Assembly (NCBI GenBank): GCA_951812925.1
Contig: OX638369.1
Span: forward strand, 14,165,329-14,229,328
DNA length: 64,000 bases
Origin: Calliopum simillimum
Taxonomy: Eukaryota > Arthropoda > Insecta > Diptera > Lauxaniidae
Reading direction: 5' to 3'
In this document: positions 54,101 to 63,100 of the stretch, piece after piece
Layout of the letters: each line of letters opens with the position of its first letter
Position numbering within the stretch: the first letter of the stretch is position 1
Notes under the pieces: generated by a model
Told to the model about the DNA's origin: nothing
Seen by the model: only the letters and a program-made list of their open reading frames with translations
The model's database searches: none
Program-made: the position numbers and the translations under genes

Positions 54101-57100
54101 CTCTATTATCATATCGTATGCACTTAAAATTTTGAGGATAAAAAATTTAGTTTTCTGGCTTGTTAAGAATTTCGTGAAAATGCGGATTATAACCGTACAT
54201 TATTTCAAATGATTTAAAATTGTTTGAAAACTTTTCTAATCTAAAAACAACAAAAACTTTCTTTATAAACAAAATTTTAAAATTAAGAGACAGCAACAAA
54301 ACTTACTTTGCACACAATTACAGCCATCACAATCAAAGCCATTGCGACAATCGGCCTTGCGTTGACATTCGCAAACTGTAGAATTTATTTGCGAAAAAAA
54401 GTAGTATAAATAATTTGAACTTTTAAAATTTTTTAAAAAAGTACACAAACTTACCCTTCGAACAAACTGGTTGATGTTCAATCACATTACATTCTTGATC
54501 GCGTCCACAGGGATTGGCATAAGAGCAAGGATCAACGCAAAGTGCATTAACGCATGCGCGTTGTGTGGGACATTCATCGCTTGAGGCACAACCAATTTCT
54601 GCAAGTGTTGATTTTTTTTTTGGGAAAAGTTGATATATAGGGATTAGGAATTATGACAAGTAAATCATATGCAAAAGACATTCATTTATAAGTTTTTTTT
54701 TTAAAAAAAAGTTTAGGGTATAAATTTCATATGCATTATTTTGTTGATGTTTTGAGAAAAAATTTCAAGTATATTTCTTTTTTGATTTTCTCTTTGGATT
54801 TTATAGTAAGAGTACGAGTTAAATGTGTTAAGTTTCTTTTAATTTCACTTATTAATTGCTATATATTTTGATTTTTCTGTTTTAAGATTACTAAGAGTTA
54901 ACTAATTGTTTATTTAACTTAATTATCAGTAGTATATTGACAAATTTTACTAAAGCTTGTACGTAATAAAAATACGTGACTCAAGCACAACATATACACA
55001 TGCAAAAAGCAAAAGTGCTTAAAAAAAGCTTAGTAAGTATATACAAAATACATACAATTAACATGCAATAACCAAAAATAACCCACACCATGATGTATAT
55101 GTATTAGATTAGTGTTAGATGGTGTAAAATAATGTTTTTTTATAAATAATGCACTAATTACTAAAAAGTAAGAATCGAAAAAAATCATGCATATTCACAT
55201 GATCCGTTGATGTACATACAAACATTTTCCAAACACAAATATATTGCATTTTATAGTTGACATTTTGTTTTGCCTAAAAATTTCTACAAACAACATACGA
55301 ACTATAGAGTAGAACCTGGCATTATGTAAACAAACAAAAAAAAAGAGAGAGAACATGCTTCTTGCAACTTGACGGCAATTTAACGATTAGTTGGTTTTAC
55401 CGATATGATTTTTAAAAGCTTTTTCGAAAACTTTTTTTTTTGAAAATGACAAAAACAATACAAATACAAGTACATGTACAGACATGCAACCGCAGAGCTT
55501 TTTTTCGCTTTAATTTTAAATCTCTGCAGTATGAATGAACTCACAAACATTTGTGTGAACGGCAGCAAAAACTTCTATGGCAAACGAGAAGTTTTACTGC
55601 CTCTCGGTGCTGAGTGTAAGACAACAAAATAAAACAACAACAAAAGGAGGTAGGTTGAAGACAGTGAGAAAGAAAGAGAAAAAGAGAGAGTACAAAAAGT
55701 CGTATGCAATTGAGTATTCATTAGAGCAAAGCACACATACGCTCATAAGTACATACAATACTTTGTGAAAATACCATGCAAATTTTCGTTTTGCAGTGTA
55801 AGACTTTGCTTTATTGAATGACGTGATCGTTCAGTATCAGGTGTAGGCAATATTATCGAGAAATCTTATTAGTCTAGAATGTTTACTCTAGAGTCTAGAC
55901 CTATTCTAAAATTATGTAGGTATTAGATTTGTTCAATGCGTCTTAATAGCCCTGTTAACATTAATATATCTATGAGAGAGCTGATTGAGCTGATTATGGC
56001 TTGTTCACCTAAATTAAATTCAAAAATCTGCTAGAAAAACTCATTTAAAGCCATTTAAGTTGTTTTTCCTGGCAAATCACTTTTTAAATAACTTTTGTCT
56101 TGGCAAATAGTTTCATTATAATTTGTGCGCCATTTTAAAAACGCTTTGTCTTAAAGGTTAATTTTTGATATCCCTACCAAAGAATTGTTTTTTTAATCAT
56201 TCCTTCTATTTAATGAACTTTGTATTGTATTGCACTCCTATAGACAGAACATAAGCATAAATAACTTTGGAAGAATATTTTTAGAGCATTTCTAGAGTTT
56301 TTTAGGAAGTTAAGTCAACATGCTGAAATCAATAAAATTTTTCCTCCATTTAGACAACATTGCATACACCTGTTTGATCAGAAATGAAAAGAATGTGGTG
56401 AGATGATAGGAACACACACGAAAATATTGAAGAATTTTTGTATTTTTTTGGTATTCGAGAACAAACACCATGACGCTTCCTTTCTTTAGCACTGCGCGCA
56501 CGAATCGATCGACAACAATTTGCCAAGGCATATGACACTTTTTTCTAAGGGCATGTTGACGATGACAAACTGACAGTACGCGACAGGAAGTGTTGTTGCA
56601 CCCTGTAACCAAATATTTTAGAAAACAAAATATTTCATTCATTGCAAGACAATTAAGAGTAAAAAAAAGAACGATAAGATACGAGAACGTATAACTAATG
56701 TGGTTGCACTATTTAGGTAGGTAGTATATATATACAATTTCAGTAGTTCAGTTACCTGCGATAACATGACAATCTGGAGTATTTATATCTGCTACTCTGT
56801 TGCAAAAACACATAGCAGTGTGATTTAGCGTACGACAAATGTTAAATTTCGGTCTATATTGGTCACAGAGTTGCACATAGTCGGTACATGGGTCAGTGCA
56901 CTGTTCGCGTAAGCAGATTTCATAGTCAGCACAGTTAAAGTCGTTCATACAGTAACCTAAAGTTTCATTCTCGGCTGGGGGTTTTATGGTGGTAGCGTCT
57001 GTAGTAAAAATCGGTGTAAAATGCAAATCAGTCTTTTCGGTTGTTTCCATTGTGGTTATTGTTGTGTTATATGGCACTTTGGAAGTTGTTCTACCACTTA

Positions 57101-60100
57101 CTGTTGTTTCTAATAGAGCAGTTCCAGCAGTTGTTAATTTCTCAGTAGTTGACAATGAGGTTAAGAGTGTACTACCAATTGTAGTTTGTCCGGTTTGAAT
57201 TTCTGGTAGCATTGTTGTTTTAAGTTCCGTTGTAGTTAATTCTGGCATTGATGTTGTAAGGTTTTTGAACATTGTTGTTGTCGTTTCAAATTCTACTTTT
57301 ATTGGAGTTTTTAACTCGGCTTCGCTAGTAGTTTCGGTAACATTAGTGTCAACACGCGCTTCAAAGAGATCAGTGGTAAACATTTTAGTTGTTGTAGTCT
57401 CAATTGCTGGCTTAGCAATTGTGCTTATTTTTGGAGCTTCTGTTGTTACTTGCATCATTGTTGGAATTGTAATTGTTTCATTAGCTACTGGAAATTCTGT
57501 GAAATGTTCAGAAGTTAATGTTATTGGAATTGAAGTTGTTCCTTCGGCTACTGTTGTCATTTTCGAAGTTTCTGTTGGAATTATTGCTTTCGAAGTAATC
57601 GTTGTGGCTTGCTCAATAATTGAACTAGTTGTGCTACTTTCAGCTTTAATATCTACAGCCATCGTAGTGTATTTTTCCGCTATAGCTGTAGTACCTCCAA
57701 CTGTAGTCGCCAAACTAGGAGCCGTTTCCGTAGTTGTCTCGTTTATTCGACCTGGTTCTGTGCTGTACCCTTCAGTTGTTTCCTGACTTAAAGTTCTTCG
57801 ACTTGGTATTGTAGTGTACTCTTCAGAAACAGTTATTCCAGGAGACGTCCTCTTTCCCGATATTGTAGTATACTCTTCAACTGTGATTGTTTCACCGAAG
57901 CTTGTTTTCGTACTTGTTTCCATTATTCGATCTGGTTCTGTTATTGTTGGACCAGGAGTTGTCTCGGTTTTTCGAACTGATTCAGTACCGTACCCTTCAG
58001 TTGTTTCCTGACCTAACGTTGTCTTAAGACTTGCTTCTGTTGTTCGTCTTGGTATTGTAGTGTACTCTTCAGTAACACTTGTTATTCCAGGAATAGTCGT
58101 TTCACTAGGTGTTGTAGTATACCCTTCAACTGTTGTTGTTCTACCGGAAGTTGTTTTCGTAGTTGTTCGATATGGTTCTGTACTGTACGCTTCAGTTGTT
58201 TCCTGACCTGAAGTTGTCTTAAGACTTGCTTCTGTTGTTCGACTTGGTATTGAAGTGTACTCTTCCGTAACAGTTGTTGTTTCAGGAGTAGTCGGTTTAT
58301 CCGGTGTTGTAGTATACCCTTCAACTGTTGTTCCACTAGAAGTTGTTTTTGTGGTTGTTTCTATTGACCTAACGGTTTCTGTACTGTACTCTTCAGTTAT
58401 TACTTTACTAGTTGAGTCTGTCATTTGAACTGATTCTGTATTGTACCCTTCAGTTCTTTCTTGAGTTGCCGTTCTGCCCGGTATTGTAGTGTACCCTATA
58501 ACTGAAGTTGTTCCACCGGTAATTGGTTTTGTAGTTGCTTTCATTGTTTGAAATGGTTCTGTACTCAACTCTTCAGTTATTGCTTGTCCAGGAGTTGTTT
58601 TAATAGATGTGTCTGTCATTTGAAATGATTCTGTACTATACCCTTCCGTTGTTTCATGACCTGCTTGCGTCATTCGACTCGGTATTGTAGTGTTCCCTTC
58701 AACTGTAGGTGATCCTCTGGTAATTGTTTTGTTTATTGTTTCCATTGTTCGACTTGGTTCTGTACTGATTTCTTCAGTTATTGCTTGACCAGTACTTGTT
58801 CTTATAGTTGTCTCAGTTATTTGAACTGATTCCGAACTGTACCTTTCAGTTGTTTCCTGACTTGGAGTGGTTGAAGTTGGTTTCGTAGTTGTTCCCATTG
58901 TTTGAATTGGTTCTGTACTGAACTCTTCAGTTATTGCTTGCCCAGGAGTTTTCTTTGTAGCTGTCTCTAATATTGGAACTGATTCTGTACTGTACCCTTC
59001 AGTTGTTTCCTGACCTGAAGCTGTCTGAATTCTTGCTTGCGTTGTTCGACTTGGTATTGTAGTGTACTCCTCAGTAACACTTGTTATTTCAGGAGTAGTC
59101 GCTTTAACCGGTGTTATAGTATGCCCTTCAACTGTTGTTCCACCGGAAGTTGTTTTTGAAGTTGTTTCCATTGATCGAACGGTTTCTGTACTGTACTCTT
59201 CAGTTATTACTTTACCAGGAGTTGTTTTTATAGTTGTATATTCAGTTGTTTCTTGAGTTTTCGTTTTTCCCGGTACTGTTGTTCCACCGGAAGTTGGTTT
59301 CGTAGTTGTTTGAATTGTTTTTGTTGTTTCCTGACCTGAAGTTGTCTGAAGAATTCGTTGCGTTGTTGGACTTGGCATTGTAGAGTACTCAGTAGCACTA
59401 GTTATTCCAGGAGTAGTCGTTTTAACCGGTGTTACAGTATATCGTTCAACTGTTGTTCTAGTTGTTTTTGTAGTCATTTCCATTGATGGAACGGTTTCTG
59501 TACTGTACTCTTCAGTTATAACTTTACCGGGAGTTGTTTTTATAGTTGTAGATTCAGTTGTTTCTTGAGTTGTCGGTTTTTTCGGTACAGTTGTTTCACC
59601 GGAAGTTGGTTTCGTAGTTGTTTCCATTATTCGACCTGGTTCTGTACTGAACTCTTCAGTTATCGTTTGACCAAGAGTTGTTTGAATAGTTGTGTCTGTC
59701 ATTCGAACTGATTCTGTACTATGCCTTTCCTTTATTTCCTGACCTGAAGTTGTCTGAAGAATTTCTTGCGTTGTTCGACTTGGCATTGTAGTGTTCTCTT
59801 CAGTAGCACTTGTTATTCCAGGAGTAGTCGTTTTGACCGGTATTGTAGTATACCCTTCAACCGTGGTTGTTCCTCTGGAAGTTGTTTCCGTTGTTGTTTC
59901 CATTGTTCGACCAGGTTTTGTACTGAACTCTTCAGTTCCTGCTTGCCCAGGAGTTGTCTTTATTATTCGAACTGATTCTGTAGTATACCCTTCAGTTGTT
60001 TTCTGACTAGCAGTTGTCTTAAGACCTGCTTCTGTTGTTCGACTTGGTATTGTAGCGAACTCTTCAGTAACAGTTCTTACTTCAGGAGTAGTCGTTTTAT

Positions 60101-63100
60101 CCGGTACTGTAGTATAACCTTCAACTATGGTTGTTGCACCGAAAATTGGTTCCGTAGTTTTTTCCATTGTTTGAATTGGTTCTGTACTGAACTCTTCAGT
60201 TATTGCTTGCCCAGGTGTTGTCTTTGTAGCTGTCTCTGTCATTGGACCTGGTTCTGTACTATACCCTTCCGTTGTTTCCTGACCTGAAGGTGTCTGCATT
60301 CTTGCTTGCGTTGTTCGACTTGGTATTGTAGTGTACTCCTCAGTAACACTTGTTATTTCAGGAGTAGTCGTTTTAACCGGTGTTATAGTAAATCCATCAA
60401 CTGTTGTTCCACCGGGAGTTTTTTTTGTAGCTGTTTCCATTGATCGAACGGTTTCTGTACTGTCCTCTTCAGTTATAACTTTACCAGGAGTTGTTTTTAT
60501 AATTGTATATTCAGTTGTTTCTTGAGTTTTCGTTTTTCCTGGTACTGGTGTTCCACCGGAAGTTGGTTTCGTAATTGTTTGAATTGTTTGAACTGGTTCT
60601 GTAGTGAACTCTTCAGTTATTCCTTGTACGGGAACTATTTGAATAGTTGTGTCTGTCATTCGAACTGATTCTGTACTATACCCTTCCGTTGTTTCCTGCT
60701 CTGAAGTTGTCTGAAGAATTCCTTGCGTCGTTCGACTCGGTATTGTAGTGTACTCCTCAGTAGCACTTGTTATTCCAGGAGTAGTCGTTTTAATCGGTAT
60801 TGTAGTGTACCCTTCAACTGTGGTTGTTCCTCTGGAAGTTGTTTTCGTTGTCGTTTCCATTGTTCGAGCAGGTTCTGTACTGAACTCTTCAGTTATTGCT
60901 TGCCCAGGAGTTGTCTTTATAGCTGTCTCTGTTATTCGAACTGAGTCTGTAGTGTACCCTTCAGTCGTTTTCTGACTTGGAGTTGTCTTAAGACTTGATT
61001 CTGTCGTTCGACTTGGTACTGAAGTGTACTCTTCAGTAACAGTTGTTATTTCAGGAGTTGTCGTTTTACCCGGTATTGTAGTATAACCTTCAACTCTGGA
61101 TGTTGCACCGGAAGTTAGTTTCGTAGTTGTTTCCATTGTTTGAATTCGTTCTGTACTGAACTTTTCAGTTATTGCTTGGCCAGGAGTTGTTTTTGTAGCT
61201 TTCTCTTTTATTCGAACTGATTCTGTACTGTACTCTTCAGTTGTTTCCTGACCTGAAGTTGTCTGAAGGCTTACTTGCGTTGTACGACTTAGTGCTGTGG
61301 TGTACTCCTCTGTAACACTTGTTGTTTCAGGAGTAGTCGTTTTACCCGGTGTTGTAGTATACCTTTCAACTGTTGTTCCACCGAAAGTTGTTTCCATTGA
61401 TCGATCGGTTTCTGTACTGTACTGTTCAGTTATTACTTTACCAGTAGCTGTTTTTATAGTTGTATATTCAGTTGTTTCTTGAGTTTTCGTTTTTCCCGGT
61501 TCTGTTGTTTCACCGGAAGTTGGTTTCGTAGTCGTTTGCATTGTTAGAACTGGTTCTGTACTGAACTCTTCAGCTGTTGCTTGTCCGGGAGTTGTTTGAA
61601 TAGTTGTGTCTGTCATTCGAACTGATTCTGTACTATACCTTTCCGTTGTTTCCTGACCTGAAGTTGTCTGAAGACTTCCTTGCGTTGTTCGACTTGGCAT
61701 TGTAGTGTACTCATCAGTAACACTTGTCATTCTAGGAGTAGTCATTTTACCCGGTATTGTAGTATACCCTTCAACTGTAGTTGTTCCTCTGGAAGTTGTT
61801 TTCGTTGTTGTTTCCATTGTTCGACTAGGTTCTGTGCTAAACTGTTCAGTTATTGCTTGCCCAGGAGTTGTCTTTATAGCTGTCTCTGTTATTCGAACTG
61901 ATTCTGTAGTGTACCCTATAGTTGTTTCTTGCTTTGGAGTTGTCTTAAGACTTGCTTCTGTTGTTCGACTTGGTATTGTAGTGTACTCTTCAGTAACAGT
62001 TGTTATTTCAGGAGTAGTTGTTTTACCCGGTATTGTAGTATAACTTTCAACTCTTGTTGCAACCAAAGTTGGTTCCGTAGTTGTTTCTGTTGTTTGAATT
62101 TGTTCTGTACTGAACTCTTCAATTATTGCTTGACCAGGAGTTATCTTAATAGTTGTCTCTGATATACGAGCTGGTTCAGTACTGTACCCTTCTGTTGTTT
62201 TTGGAGTTCCAGCAGTAGTTTTTGAAGTAGTAGTTGTGTCGGACTCCAACTTTAATGTAGTACCTTCAGTTTGCATTTCTGTAATTGTTGCTCGAGAAGT
62301 TGTGGTTTTGGGTCTATATGTTGTAATCATATCTATTTTTGTAATAGTGCTATCAGTAGGTCCTTTTGTTGTATTCGCAGAGATTTTAAAAGTTGTCACA
62401 TAAACAGTTGGAATTATCTCAGAAACTATTGCAGTGTATTCCTCTTCTTCTGGCGTCGTTTCTGGCACTGATCTTGAGGTGCTACCCTCAATAGTTTTTA
62501 TCACATATTCTTTTGTTGTAGGTTCAAAACTGGAAGCGGTCTCTGTAGCAGTGCTTTCTGTTTCTTTTGCTATAAACGTTGTGGTGGTAGGTTCATATTC
62601 AATTTCTGCGCCAGGCTTTATCGGAATAACTTTAATGGGCTCAACTGGTATCAGAGTCTCTCCTCGACTAGGCGTTGTTTGATATTCTGGCTTAATTGTG
62701 CTATCTACCGTTGTTAGCGTTTTCGGAGCTAAGGTTGCGTATTCTTCTGGAGTTGTTCGTTCTATTTCTGAAGTAGTTCTATCTGTTGTTACTTTTTCTT
62801 TTAAAGCTGTTTCAGCAGAACTACCCGTTTTTAAAGTTGTCGCAGAAACTGTTGGAATTATTTCAGATACTCTTGCAGTATATTCTTCTTTTTTGTGTGT
62901 TGTTGTCTCTGCTTTTGGTTCTAAAGTGGTTCCTTCTGTTGTTTTCATAACATATGCTTTTGTTGTAGTTTCAACTTCTGAAGTTGATTGTGTAGCAGTG
63001 GTTCCTTCCGAACTTTCTGTTTCTTTCACTGATGCTTTTAACGTACTTGTTTTAGGTTCATATTCAGTGTCAACATCAGGTTTTATTGAGGTAACTTGCT

